Positions 10,722 through 18,120 of a DNA stretch of 64,000 bases are shown piece after piece. The first letter of the stretch is position 1. The number at the start of each line of letters is the position of its first letter. The notes under the pieces were generated by a model. The model made no database searches. It saw only the letters and a program-made list of their open reading frames with translations, and had not been told where the DNA came from. The DNA is from Beijerinckiaceae bacterium (GTDB lineage: Bacteria > Pseudomonadota > Alphaproteobacteria > Rhizobiales > Beijerinckiaceae). Where the stretch lies: positions 1-64,000 of the forward strand of contig CANGFE010000003.1 of assembly GCA_947453155.1 (NCBI GenBank). Reading direction: 5' to 3'. Made by a program: the position numbers and the translations under genes.

Positions 10722-11354
10722 TTAGCGGGCCGGTTTGCGTTCGGCGCCTTTGGCAGATGTTGGCTTGCCGTCATCTGATGAGCCCGGCGTGAAAATGGAA
10801 TTCACACGGCCACCCACAACCTGCGCATAGCCGGTATCAAGATCATAAACGAGTTTGGAATCGCGCTCGCCTTTGGTGACATTCGTGCCTTGGCTCAACA
10901 CGACATTGCCAAACAAATAGACCTTATTGTCGATCTTGTCATAAACGCCATTGTCGCCGGTGCCGACCTGATCAAGTTGTGTGACCGTCACCGGGCCTTT
11001 GGCTTCAATGCGGCGAATTCGCCCTGACGAATCCGACTGCACAGCCTGTTGAGCTGCAGCGAGCCCTTCATCCTTTGTGAGGAACACAGTCATCACCGTG
11101 GCGCGCATCGTCGAATCGCCCTGCTTCACAAAGACATTGCCTGTGTAGACGAGCTTTTGATCACGATCGAAATATTCAAGCTTTTCGGCATCAACGGTAA
11201 TCGGCGCTTTGGAATCACCACCTGGCAGAATAGGGCTCAAGCCGCGCTTTTTGGCCTGTGCGGCGGGCGCTGCTGCGGGCCCTGCTGCTTGGGCCACACC
11301 AAACACCAAACCTGCCGCCACACATGCTGCGGAGAAAATGGCCGCTTTATTCAT
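10722..11354 (-). CDS. lptA: LPS transport periplasmic protein LptA
   Basis: Forms the periplasmic bridge that carries lipopolysaccharide from LptC to the outer-membrane LptDE. The 210-residue protein has a clear signal peptide (about 1-23, cleaved after VAQA), then an alanine/proline stretch and an OstA-like beta-jellyroll (about 50-190, ITVDAEKLEYFDRDQKLVYTG). Its ATG overlaps the lptC stop as ATGA, indicating translational coupling, and lptB follows after 12 bases. Confidence 0.93.
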   Translation of the reverse strand: MNKAAIFSAACVAAGLVFGVAQAAGPAAAPAAQAKKRGLSPILPGGDSKAPITVDAEKLEYFDRDQKLVYTGNVFVKQGDSTMRATVMTVFLTKDEGLAAAQQAVQSDSSGRIRRIEAKGPVTVTQLDQVGTGDNGVYDKIDNKVYLFGNVVLSQGTNVTKGERDSKLVYDLDTGYAQVVGGRVNSIFTPGSSDDGKPTSAKGAERKPAR

Positions 11355-12010
11355 TGAGCAGCGCCCCCTGAAACAGTGTCGGGTTTATCACCCGAAGAAA
11401 ATGTCGACCGCACCTTGCCTTCAAAAACAAGATTCTGTCCGTTGTCACGCATATCCATACGGTCAGCTTGAATCTCGCCTTCCGTAATCAGCACTTTCAC
11501 AGATTCATCCGTGACCATTGTGCCGCTTTTGAAATCCATCTTCGCGCTTTTCATATCGATGTCGTAATTGGTGCTGCGAATGCGCACTGCATTCCGAAAA
11601 TCCATGAATTCGCGAAAACTATCATAAATGCCAGCTGCCGAGAGCACACGCACTGTTGTTTGATCAATCATGCCGATCTTTGCATCGAGATTGTTCAATT
11701 CGATCATGTTGGGCTGTCGCACATCTTGAACACCCGTGTCGGCATTCACTTCATAAGGGCGGCCATCTTTGCGATAACCCGCCAGACGCGGCTGCTCCAT
11801 CGTCACGCGGGTGCCATCCAAATTTGTGCCTTTCACAGACACTTCAGCTTGCGGAGCTACGAAAGGATTGAACCAGGTGACGACAATAAAAGAGGCTGAG
11901 CCCAGAATGGCTGTTGCAAGGATGAGGCGTCGCAACACAACCACGCGCGACGAATGACGCGAGGCCGCGCGAAAGCTCTGCGCGCGTGAGCGCCCATTCG
12001 CTTGCCCCAT
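11351..12010 (-). CDS. lptC: LPS export protein LptC
   Basis: Bitopic inner-membrane protein that receives lipopolysaccharide from LptB2FG and passes it to LptA. After a basic 25-residue cytoplasmic tail there is one membrane segment (about 26-46, VVVLRRLILATAILGSASF), then a periplasmic domain with the family pattern LDGTRVTMEQPRLAGYRKDGRPYEV. I give the ATG at 12010 (219 residues). An alternative TTG at 12028 has a better-spaced AAGGAG and would add six residues; a further TTG lies at 12061. It overlaps lptA by four bases. Confidence 0.88.
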   Translation of the reverse strand: MGQANGRSRAQSFRAASRHSSRVVVLRRLILATAILGSASFIVVTWFNPFVAPQAEVSVKGTNLDGTRVTMEQPRLAGYRKDGRPYEVNADTGVQDVRQPNMIELNNLDAKIGMIDQTTVRVLSAAGIYDSFREFMDFRNAVRIRSTNYDIDMKSAKMDFKSGTMVTDESVKVLITEGEIQADRMDMRDNGQNLVFEGKVRSTFSSGDKPDTVSGGAAQ

Positions 12011-12078
12011 CTCACCATTTGTCGACAAACCTAAAGCTCCTTGAAAAAACTCAACCCGCAAGCGCGGATTGTCGTCCT

Positions 12079-12693
12079 TTATTGATGCGCAAATATGTCC
12101 TGCTCAGGCCAGCCCAGCAAGTCGAGGCGGGCGCGCATAGGCAGAAAAGCAAAACATGCCGCCGCGACCTCTGTGCGGCCTTCACGCACGAGCATGGCAT
12201 CCAGCTTGTCACGCAGCGCATGGAGATGGAGAACGTCGGAGGCTGCATAAGACAGCTGCGCCTCGCTCAAAGCCGTGGCTGCCCAATCGGAAGATTGCTG
12301 CTGCTTCGACAGTTCAACGCCCAAAAGCTCGCGGGTCAGGTCCTTGAGACCATGACGATCTGTGTAGGTGCGGACCAATTTGGACGCGATTTTGGTGCAA
12401 TAGACGCCGTTCACAGGCGAGCCAAACGCGTGCTCAAGCACCGCAATATCAAAGCGGCCGAAATGGAAGATCTTCGTCACGCCTTGATCTGCAAGGAGCT
12501 TCTGAAGGTTCGGGGCGCTGGTCTGGCCCTTGGCAATCTGGACAACATCCGCCGTTCCATCGCCTGCGGAGAGCTGCACAACGCAGAGCCGATCCCGATG
12601 CGGATTGAGGCCGAGGGTCTCGGTATCGATCGCAACGCTGGCACCAAAAGCGGCTCCGGCTGGCAAATCGCCCTGATGAACGCGAATGGTCAT
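12079..12693 (-). CDS. Ribonuclease D-like 3'-5' exonuclease
   Basis: DEDDy-family 3'-5' exonuclease, probably acting on tRNA or small RNA ends. The 204 residues hold only the nuclease fold: Exo I with VAIDTETLGL, Exo II in FHFGRFDIAVL, and Exo III with LSYAASDVLHL, where the tyrosine and aspartate are the expected catalytic pair. The HRDC domains of the 375-residue enterobacterial RNase D are absent, as is common in alphaproteobacteria. I chose ATG 12693; an upstream in-frame start would add 23 uncharacteristic residues. It appears to be the first gene of the lptCAB-rpoN-hpf-ptsN run. Confidence 0.88.
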   Translation of the reverse strand: MTIRVHQGDLPAGAAFGASVAIDTETLGLNPHRDRLCVVQLSAGDGTADVVQIAKGQTSAPNLQKLLADQGVTKIFHFGRFDIAVLEHAFGSPVNGVYCTKIASKLVRTYTDRHGLKDLTRELLGVELSKQQQSSDWAATALSEAQLSYAASDVLHLHALRDKLDAMLVREGRTEVAAACFAFLPMRARLDLLGWPEQDIFAHQ

Positions 12694-12823
12694 GTTTTGT
12701 GGCCTAAATGTGAGACGGCGGGGACTACCCCGTCCATTACCCCTCGTGCGCGGGCTCAGCAAGCGTGCGGAGGGCTGTCCTCTACGACCAAAGCTCTAGC
12801 GTTGCATTTCTGCCGAGAGCTGG

Positions 12824-12852
12824 TTGAGACGTGTGAATTGGTCCATTATACC
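12824..12852 (+). promoter_or_regulatory. Candidate sigma-70-type promoter for the HTH/receiver gene
   Basis: TTGAGA (12824-12829), a 17-base spacer and TATACC (12847-12852) match the -35/-10 pattern at 5/6 and 4/6 positions. The predicted start of transcription near 12859 would favour translation from GTG 12881 over the upstream ATG 12860. This is a visual match only. Confidence 0.35.
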
Positions 12853-12880
12853 TTCAAATATGCAAAATGGGGTGGAAACA

Positions 12881-13522
12881 GTGACACCGGCACAAGTCAG
12901 AATGGCGCGAGCAGCGGTCAATTGGTCGCTCGACCAGCTGGCGCAAGCTGCCGGCGTTCACCGCAACACCATCCATAATTTCGAAACTGGCCGTTATTCC
13001 GGCAGCCCCGAAAAGCTCCGCGCCGTGCGCCAAGCTCTGCAACAGGCCGGTGTCGAATTTATCGGCGAGACTGAAAATGCGGGCGTACGCCTACGCACAG
13101 CTCCCACGGCGACCCAAATGGCTGTCGCGGCTGGACTGGCCGTTGCCGGAACAGCCGGAGCAACTGCCGCGCTCGGTCACAGTGTCCTGGTGGTCAATTC
13201 AGCGCCCGAAGTACGCTCGCTCGCCCGTTCCATTCTGGAAGAGCTAAGCCTGAATGTGGTCGAGGCGGAGAATGGCGAAGAAGCGCTGATGATCCTGCAA
13301 GAGCAGGCACTCAGTCTCTCCGCTGTGCTCACCGAATCCGCCATGCCGGGCATGGATGGGATTCTGCTAGCCAATATCATTATGAAAACTTGGCCGGCCA
13401 TCAAAGTCGTGCTGTCAACGGGCGCAGCCGTTGTGCTCGACCGTCAATTGCCGGCCAATACGGATGTCATCGCCAAGCCTTGGCGCATCAGCGAAATGCT
13501 GCGTTTGTTCAAAGGCGTTTGA
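12881..13522 (+). CDS. XRE-type HTH protein fused to a degenerate receiver domain
   Basis: A predicted DNA-binding regulator of 213 residues. Residues 1-63 form an XRE/Cro helix-turn-helix (SLDQLAQAAGVHRNTIHNFETG). An alanine/glycine-rich hydrophobic linker follows (about 77-99). Residues 101-213 fold like a CheY receiver, ending in the conserved lysine IAKPW (Lys199) and with the switch Ser/Thr at 179-180. The acidic pair after strand 1 is Asn106-Ser107 instead of two aspartates, and the phospho-acceptor position in LTESAMPGMDG is Glu152. It therefore probably cannot be phosphorylated and may be locked in one state. I prefer GTG 12881, which follows GGGGTGG; ATG 12860 is possible. It is a lone gene, with its stop one base from the convergent reductase. 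No target is known. Confidence 0.75.
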   Translation: MTPAQVRMARAAVNWSLDQLAQAAGVHRNTIHNFETGRYSGSPEKLRAVRQALQQAGVEFIGETENAGVRLRTAPTATQMAVAAGLAVAGTAGATAALGHSVLVVNSAPEVRSLARSILEELSLNVVEAENGEEALMILQEQALSLSAVLTESAMPGMDGILLANIIMKTWPAIKVVLSTGAAVVLDRQLPANTDVIAKPWRISEMLRLFKGV

Positions 13523-13523
13523 T

Positions 13524-14564
13524 CTAACCCATCGTTGGGTCGAGCACGATCTTTCCCATCCCCGCATCTGCTTCCATCATCGCATGGGCTTTTGGCGCCT
13601 GCGACAGCGGCAAGACATGGGCAATGCGCACTTTGATTTTACCTTCGGCTGCAGCTGCAAAACATTTCGGCCGATCAGCATCACGCGCTCCGGGCATGCC
13701 TTTGATCGTGATCTTATGATCATAGAGATGGAAGAAATTGATCATCACATTCGGCCCGCCATGCGCGCCTGCGGTAACCAAGCGGCCCTTTTCGCCAAGC
13801 GTCAAAAAGGCATCCGGCAAAACTTTGGGATTGGCGATATTGTCATAAAGGACATGTACGCCTTTGCCTTCAGTGATGCGCATCACTTCGGCGCGCAAAT
13901 CCTGCGTTGAATAATCAATCGCATAATCCGCACCGAGCTCCAGACCCGCATCCGCACGATCGCGCGAACCAGCCGTTGTAATGACGCGCGCGCCAATCAC
14001 ATGTTTGGCGATCTGAATACCAACGCTGCCGAGATTGCCGCTGGCGCCCATAATCAGGACCCATTCACCGGCTTTCAATTCGGCAACATTGACCAGCAGA
14101 TTCCAGGCTGTCGGGCAATGACGCATGACAACAGCGGCTTCATGAAAGCCAAGACCATCGGGCAAAGCAAAGGCAACGGAAGCGGGCACGCAAACCTTTT
14201 CAGCAAATCCGCCGGGGCGCTTGATGCCCATCATGCCATTGCGCTCGGTGCCGCCCGTGCCATCTTCATTGCAAGGATCAAGCGGCATGCGACCAGCTGC
14301 ACAAACGCGATCACCGACTTTCCATTTGGTGACGCCGGGCCCGATCGCATCCACAATGCCCGCGCAATCAACGCCAGGAATAAGCGGCAATTCGACACCG
14401 CGCTGCGCTTGTTCGCCACGGCGCACAGCCACGTCCAAAACGCGATTGACGGTTGCAGCATGAACAGCAATGCGGATTTCGCCGTGACGGGGCTGCGGAT
14501 CAGGCAGATCCTCATATTTCATCACATCCGGCGCGCCGAATTGGTGAATGACAATCGCCTTCAT
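13524..14564 (-). CDS. Zinc-independent MDR-family NAD(P)-dependent oxidoreductase
   Basis: Medium-chain dehydrogenase/reductase related to quinone oxidoreductases. The 346 residues have an N-terminal GroES-like domain (about 1-140, with GVDCAGIVDAIGPGV) and a Rossmann domain with the nucleotide loop MGASGNLGSVGIQ (about 172-184). The catalytic and structural zinc cysteine sets of alcohol dehydrogenases are not evident. The second of two tandem ATGs (14564) is better spaced from GGGAGG. It follows the class II aldolase gene on the same strand, separated by a hairpin. Substrate is unknown; the neighbourhood suggests catabolism of a small carbonyl or sugar acid. Confidence 0.8.
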   Translation of the reverse strand: MKAIVIHQFGAPDVMKYEDLPDPQPRHGEIRIAVHAATVNRVLDVAVRRGEQAQRGVELPLIPGVDCAGIVDAIGPGVTKWKVGDRVCAAGRMPLDPCNEDGTGGTERNGMMGIKRPGGFAEKVCVPASVAFALPDGLGFHEAAVVMRHCPTAWNLLVNVAELKAGEWVLIMGASGNLGSVGIQIAKHVIGARVITTAGSRDRADAGLELGADYAIDYSTQDLRAEVMRITEGKGVHVLYDNIANPKVLPDAFLTLGEKGRLVTAGAHGGPNVMINFFHLYDHKITIKGMPGARDADRPKCFAAAAEGKIKVRIAHVLPLSQAPKAHAMMEADAGMGKIVLDPTMG

Positions 14565-14590
14565 CATATCCTCCCAATATCTTTATGAAC

Positions 14591-14625
14591 GGCGGCAGGA
14601 TCGAGCCTGCCGCCTTTTTGTTTTT
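14591..14625 (+). terminator. Terminator-like hairpin oriented opposite to the flanking genes
   Basis: GGCGGCAGG (14591-14599), six-base loop, CCTGCCGCC (14606-14614), then TTTTTGTTTTTTG. The T run lies on the plus-strand 3' side, but both neighbours (class II aldolase, MDR reductase) are on the minus strand. On the minus strand the stem is followed by GTTCATAAAG, so it is not a normal terminator for them. Confidence 0.55.
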
Positions 14626-14634
14626 TGCAAAATC

Positions 14635-15330
14635 TCAGCGGCGCTCGAGGCGGCGACGCAGATAATTGAAGTTGATGGCATTCTGTTCAGGGCTTAGCAG
14701 CTTTTTGCGCAGAGCCATCACATCATCCATCGGGAACTCGCCGGCTGTTTCACCTGCAGCTTCCGCAATCATCTGAATCTGGCAGGCATTTTCCAGCATG
14801 ATGCAGCTGATCACGGCATCTTCAATCGTCGGGCCGCAGACCACCACGCCGTGGTTTTTCAAAAACACGACCGGGCATTTGCCAAGCGCTTTGGCAACAC
14901 CATGGCCCATGTCCTTGGAGCGGATGAGATCGATGGAATCGGTGTAGACGCCATAATTATCAACGAACAAAGCGCTCGGCTGGCTCAGCGCCTTCATGCG
15001 ACAACCCATTGCCGAGAAAGCGACGGAATAAGTCGGATGCGTGTGAATGCTCGCATTCAGATCAGGGCGCATCTTGAAAATTTCGGAATGGATATAGACT
15101 TCACTATGACGCGGTGCCCATCCGTCAACCTTGTTGCCTTCGAGATCACAAGTCACGACATTGTCGACCGTCATTTCATCAAAGCCGAAGGAATGCGGCT
15201 TCATGTAAAATTTCGTCGGATCATCGGGCACGCGAACGCAAATATGACCGCGCGTAAAATCGCCCTGGCCCGCTGCTTCCAGAATGTGACCACCAGCGAC
15301 CAGTTTTTCTTTGGCTTCGTCGCGCGTCAT
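14635..15330 (-). CDS. Class II aldolase/adducin family protein
   Basis: Zinc-dependent sugar-phosphate aldolase or epimerase fold (fuculose-1-phosphate aldolase / ribulose-5-phosphate 4-epimerase superfamily). The 231 residues include the metal-ligand segment SIHTHPTYSVAFSAMG (about 93-108), where the two histidines of HTH are the expected zinc ligands, and a further histidine in FLKNHGVVVCGPT (about 155). Many members of this superfamily catalyse aldol cleavage or decarboxylation and cannot be told apart by eye. The ATG has a good site (AGGGAG). It is probably co-transcribed with the downstream MDR reductase. Confidence 0.85.
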   Translation of the reverse strand: MTRDEAKEKLVAGGHILEAAGQGDFTRGHICVRVPDDPTKFYMKPHSFGFDEMTVDNVVTCDLEGNKVDGWAPRHSEVYIHSEIFKMRPDLNASIHTHPTYSVAFSAMGCRMKALSQPSALFVDNYGVYTDSIDLIRSKDMGHGVAKALGKCPVVFLKNHGVVVCGPTIEDAVISCIMLENACQIQMIAEAAGETAGEFPMDDVMALRKKLLSPEQNAINFNYLRRRLERR

Positions 15331-15365
15331 GTTTTTCTCCCTGAGCCGTTGTGGCTTTTGACCTT

Positions 15366-15397
15366 ATTGAAAACACCCCGGATTTTTATCCGGGGTG
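15366..15397 (-). terminator. Terminator after ridA
   Basis: On the minus strand CACCCCGGAT, a four-base loop and ATCCGGGGTG form a ten-base stem followed by TTTTC. It lies between the ridA stop (15410) and the aldolase start (15330), so the two are probably separate transcripts or only partly read through. Confidence 0.7.
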
Positions 15398-15409
15398 CGC
15401 ATTCTTTTC

Positions 15410-15760
15410 TTAGATGGCCGCGATGACGGCGATCTCGACCTTGTATTGGTCTGTCACCAGCTTGGCTTCGAGCGTAGCGCGAGCCGGTGTGTGACCCTGG
15501 ACAACCCATTTGTCCCAGATCGAATTCATTTCGGCGAAGGTCGAAATATCGGCGAGATAAATCGTGGCCGACAGAATCTTCGTCTTGTCCGTGCCTGCTT
15601 CTGCGAGAATGGCATCGATCAGATCGACGATCTCTTGCGTTTGTTCGGCAACGCTTTTGCCAACGGTCTTATCTGCAACCTGACCAGCTGTATAAACCGT
15701 GTTGCCGTGAACCACGGCTTTGCTCATACGGACGCCGGGGCCGATACGCTTGATCGTCAT
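15410..15760 (-). CDS. RidA family protein (reactive enamine/imine deaminase-like)
   Basis: Members hydrolyse reactive 2-aminoacrylate-type enamines or related imines to keto acids and ammonia. The 116 residues show the YjgF/RidA fold with VYTAGQVADKTVGKSVAEQT at the start and the conserved arginine in GHTPARATLEAKL. The C-terminus VEIAVIAAI differs from the canonical glutamate-rich VEIEAIA of RidA itself, so this may belong to another Rid subgroup. It lies 28 bases downstream of the DUF1993 gene and just before a terminator, so those two form an operon. Confidence 0.85.
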   Translation of the reverse strand: MTIKRIGPGVRMSKAVVHGNTVYTAGQVADKTVGKSVAEQTQEIVDLIDAILAEAGTDKTKILSATIYLADISTFAEMNSIWDKWVVQGHTPARATLEAKLVTDQYKVEIAVIAAI

Positions 15761-15788
15761 GGGAAGATGCTCTCTCGTTGTTGAAGGA

Positions 15789-16313
15789 TTAGATGAATTT
15801 CACGCGTGGCACATCACCCATGAAATCGCGCTTGGCAATCTCAACGCCATTGTGACGCAGGATCGCGTAAGCCGTGGTGACGTGGAAGAAGAATTGCGGC
15901 ATGGCCTGATGAAGCGCGAAATCTTCGCCCAACATGACACGCGTATTGCTTGGCGTCGTCCATGTGATCTCGCGACCTTCGGCTGCATCAATCTTGGACG
16001 GCTCAATGCCTTTCAAAAAAGCGACGGTGGAGGCAATGCGCGCGCGCAATTCATCAAAGCTCTTTTCATCATGCGGCGCTTTTTGCGCGTCCACACCAGC
16101 CAGCATGGAGGCATTGTTGCGCGCCCAATCGGTCGCGACCTGCACCTGCTTCTGGAATGTATACATGTTGGGATAGAGGCGGGCGGTCAGCAAAGCCTGC
16201 GGATCGATCTTCTTTTCCGCGCAATGGGCGGCGGCTTTGTCACACATGCCAGCAAGGCTGCCGAGCATCTGGAGCATCAGCGGAACACAGGCCTGATGAA
16301 GCGATAAGGACAT
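15789..16313 (-). CDS. DUF1993 family protein
   Basis: A 174-residue protein of unknown function that resembles the DUF1993 family, a predicted four-helix, DinB-like fold. It shows a family-like start (MSLSLHQACVPLMLQMLGSLAGMCDKA) and the internal GREITWTTPSNTRVMLGEDFALHQAMPQFFFHVTTAYAILRHNG region, split here by text: the histidines in LHQ and FHVTTAY are conserved-looking. No signal peptide or membrane segment is visible. A good ribosome binding site (AGGGGAGG) precedes the ATG. It is the first gene of a two-gene unit with ridA. Function unknown. Confidence 0.75.
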   Translation of the reverse strand: MSLSLHQACVPLMLQMLGSLAGMCDKAAAHCAEKKIDPQALLTARLYPNMYTFQKQVQVATDWARNNASMLAGVDAQKAPHDEKSFDELRARIASTVAFLKGIEPSKIDAAEGREITWTTPSNTRVMLGEDFALHQAMPQFFFHVTTAYAILRHNGVEIAKRDFMGDVPRVKFI

Positions 16314-16417
16314 GCGGAACCTCCCCTTTTATCTTTGTCTGGAACCCATCGATAAAGCATGGCTTGAGGGCCATCAAGCCGCAGAAAAAAGCCCTTTTAC
16401 TTGTTCAGAAATGGTCT

Positions 16418-16468
16418 TTATCCACGTGCATGAGCAGTGGACAGGCTTGTGCATAGATCTGTGGATGA
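16418..16468. promoter_or_regulatory. Cluster of three DnaA-box-like sequences
   Basis: Within the 164-base gap between the DUF1993 and E1-like genes are TTATCCACG (16418-16426, plus), TGTGCATAG (16448-16456, minus) and TGTGGATGA (16460-16468, minus). Against the consensus TTATNCACA each has one mismatch, and two are 12 bases apart. These are the only sequences of this kind I found in the window. They may bind DnaA for replication control or titration. Confidence 0.45.
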
Positions 16469-16477
16469 GCTGTGAAC

Positions 16478-17260
16478 TCACGCTGACTTTCCACTGCCGT
16501 TCAAAGGGTTCTCGGAATCCCACCGATAGCGGACAGTTTCAAAACGCATCGCACGGCTGTCGATAAGTAAAATCCGGCCTGTCAGGCCCTCACCGAATCC
16601 GACAATTTCGCGGATCGCTTCCAGCGCCATCATCGCGCCCACCATGCCCGTCAATGCGCCGAGCACGCCGGCTTCCGCACATGCGGGCACCGCGCCGGCG
16701 GGCGGGGGCTCAGGAAACAGACAGCGATAAGTAGGGTTTTTCTCGCCCCCTGCATTGGTCTCGAAGGGGCGCAGGGTGGTGAGGGAAGCGTCAAATGTGC
16801 CCACCGCTGCCGTCACCAGCGGCTTTTTTTCAAAAAAGCAGGCATCCGAGACGGCATAGCGCGTCTCGAAATTATCCGACCCCTCAACCACAAGATCATA
16901 ATCACGGATCAGGCCACCCGCATTCTGGGCATCGATACGCTGGCGGTGCGCGACGACACGCACATGCGGATTAAGCCGGGCAATGGCCTGAGCGGCGCTT
17001 TCGACCTTGGGGACGCCGATATCGGGCGTACCGTGCAAAACCTGCCGCTGGAGGTTGGAGAGGGCGACATCGTCATCATCAACAATGCCGAGCGTCCCGA
17101 TGCCAGCCGCGGCGAGATATTGCAGGACTGGCGAGCCAAGCCCGCCCGCGCCGATCACCAGAATCCGCGCGGCCTTGAGTTTCTGCTGCCCGGGGCCGCC
17201 GACCCCCTGCAAGACAATATGGCGCGCATAGCGCTCGATTTCTTCCGCCGACAAGCTCAT
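16478..17260 (-). CDS. E1-like adenylyltransferase (MoeB/ThiF/HesA family)
   Basis: Adenylates the C-terminal glycine of a ubiquitin-like sulfur carrier (MoaD or ThiS) for molybdopterin or thiamine synthesis. The 260 residues have the nucleotide loop VIGAGGLGSPVLQYLAAAG (about 32-50), the ATP-binding DDDDVALSNLQRQ block (59-71), and the crossover region with PACAEAGVLGALTGM. The two CxxC pairs that bind structural zinc in enterobacterial MoeB are not present. I chose ATG 17260 (MSLSAEEIERYARHI); the upstream 18 codons look non-coding. No moa or thi gene is adjacent, so which pathway it serves is open. Confidence 0.88.
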   Translation of the reverse strand: MSLSAEEIERYARHIVLQGVGGPGQQKLKAARILVIGAGGLGSPVLQYLAAAGIGTLGIVDDDDVALSNLQRQVLHGTPDIGVPKVESAAQAIARLNPHVRVVAHRQRIDAQNAGGLIRDYDLVVEGSDNFETRYAVSDACFFEKKPLVTAAVGTFDASLTTLRPFETNAGGEKNPTYRCLFPEPPPAGAVPACAEAGVLGALTGMVGAMMALEAIREIVGFGEGLTGRILLIDSRAMRFETVRYRWDSENPLNGSGKSA

Positions 17261-17368
17261 GGCCGCCAAACTAGGGAGGCAGAGGGGGGAGGGCAAGCGC
17301 GGGGGCCTTCTCATTGCGCCTGCCGACCTCTAGAACGGGCTGACTCTTTTGCCGGACCGCCCCGACCC

Positions 17369-18061
17369 TTGATCACAGCCACCCGCCTCACCCTTGCCCT
17401 GACGCTGCTCACGGGGATCCTCTTCGGCCTCGCGCCAGAGCTGGACCTCGCGGCTGCACGGCTCTTCTGGCGCGAGGGGGCTGGCTTTATTGGGGTCTCG
17501 CCAACGGGGGAAATGCTGCGCAGCATTTTTTATGAAGCACCCTTCTGGATCGGCGGGGCTTTCGTCTGTGGTTGGGGCCTGCGCCGCCTCGGCCTGCCCC
17601 AAATCTGGCTGCCGAGTGGCCGCGCCGTCCTTTTCCTTGCCCTGTCCCTCGCTTTGGGGCCGGGCCTGCTGGTCAATCTAGTGCTCAAAGAGCAATCCCA
17701 TCGCCCGCGGCCTGTCCAGACGCAGGAAATGGGTGGGAAATGGGAGTTCCGGCCCTGGTACAGGTTTGACGGTCAATGCCAGCGCAATTGCTCCTTTGTC
17801 TCGGGCGAGGCAGCCTCGGCGTTCTGGACTATTGCCCCGGCTCTTCTGACCCCGCCCCCCGTCCGGCCCGTCGCCGTCGCCGCCGCCCTGACTTTTGGAG
17901 CCACCACCAGCGCGCTCCGCATGGCTTTTGGCGGGCATTATCTGTCTGACGTGCTTTTGGCCGGTCTTTTCACCCTCTTGATCACCCTGATGCTTTACCG
18001 CTTTCTGATCAGGCCAGAGCGCAAGGAATCCGACTTGCGCGACACGGATGCGGCTCTATAG
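17369..18061 (+). CDS. PAP2-family membrane phosphatase (LpxE-like)
   Basis: Integral membrane phosphatase, candidate for dephosphorylating lipid A, phosphatidylglycerol phosphate or undecaprenyl diphosphate. The 230 residues contain about five or six hydrophobic segments and three PAP2 motifs: [21 protein letters not shown], and [12 protein letters not shown]. In the second motif the usual SGH is SGE, a variant I recall from alphaproteobacterial relatives; the cysteines in QCQRNC just before it fit that subgroup. The start is uncertain: TTG 17369 is the only plausible start near the first membrane segment. It is divergent from the E1-like gene and 59 bases upstream of argG. Confidence 0.75.
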   Translation: MITATRLTLALTLLTGILFGLAPELDLAAARLFWREGAGFIGVSPTGEMLRSIFYEAPFWIGGAFVCGWGLRRLGLPQIWLPSGRAVLFLALSLALGPGLLVNLVLKEQSHRPRPVQTQEMGGKWEFRPWYRFDGQCQRNCSFVSGEAASAFWTIAPALLTPPPVRPVAVAAALTFGATTSALRMAFGGHYLSDVLLAGLFTLLITLMLYRFLIRPERKESDLRDTDAAL

Positions 18062-18120
18062 TCCGCCGCGATCAAGCCGGGCCCTGCCCGCATCTTTCCT
18101 TCCGCGACAAGAGCCACTCC

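Noticed and set aside
16946-17368. Upstream extension of the PAP2 gene from 16946
   Set aside because: That part is antisense to the E1-like enzyme and has no membrane character; the PAP2 sequence begins near 17369.
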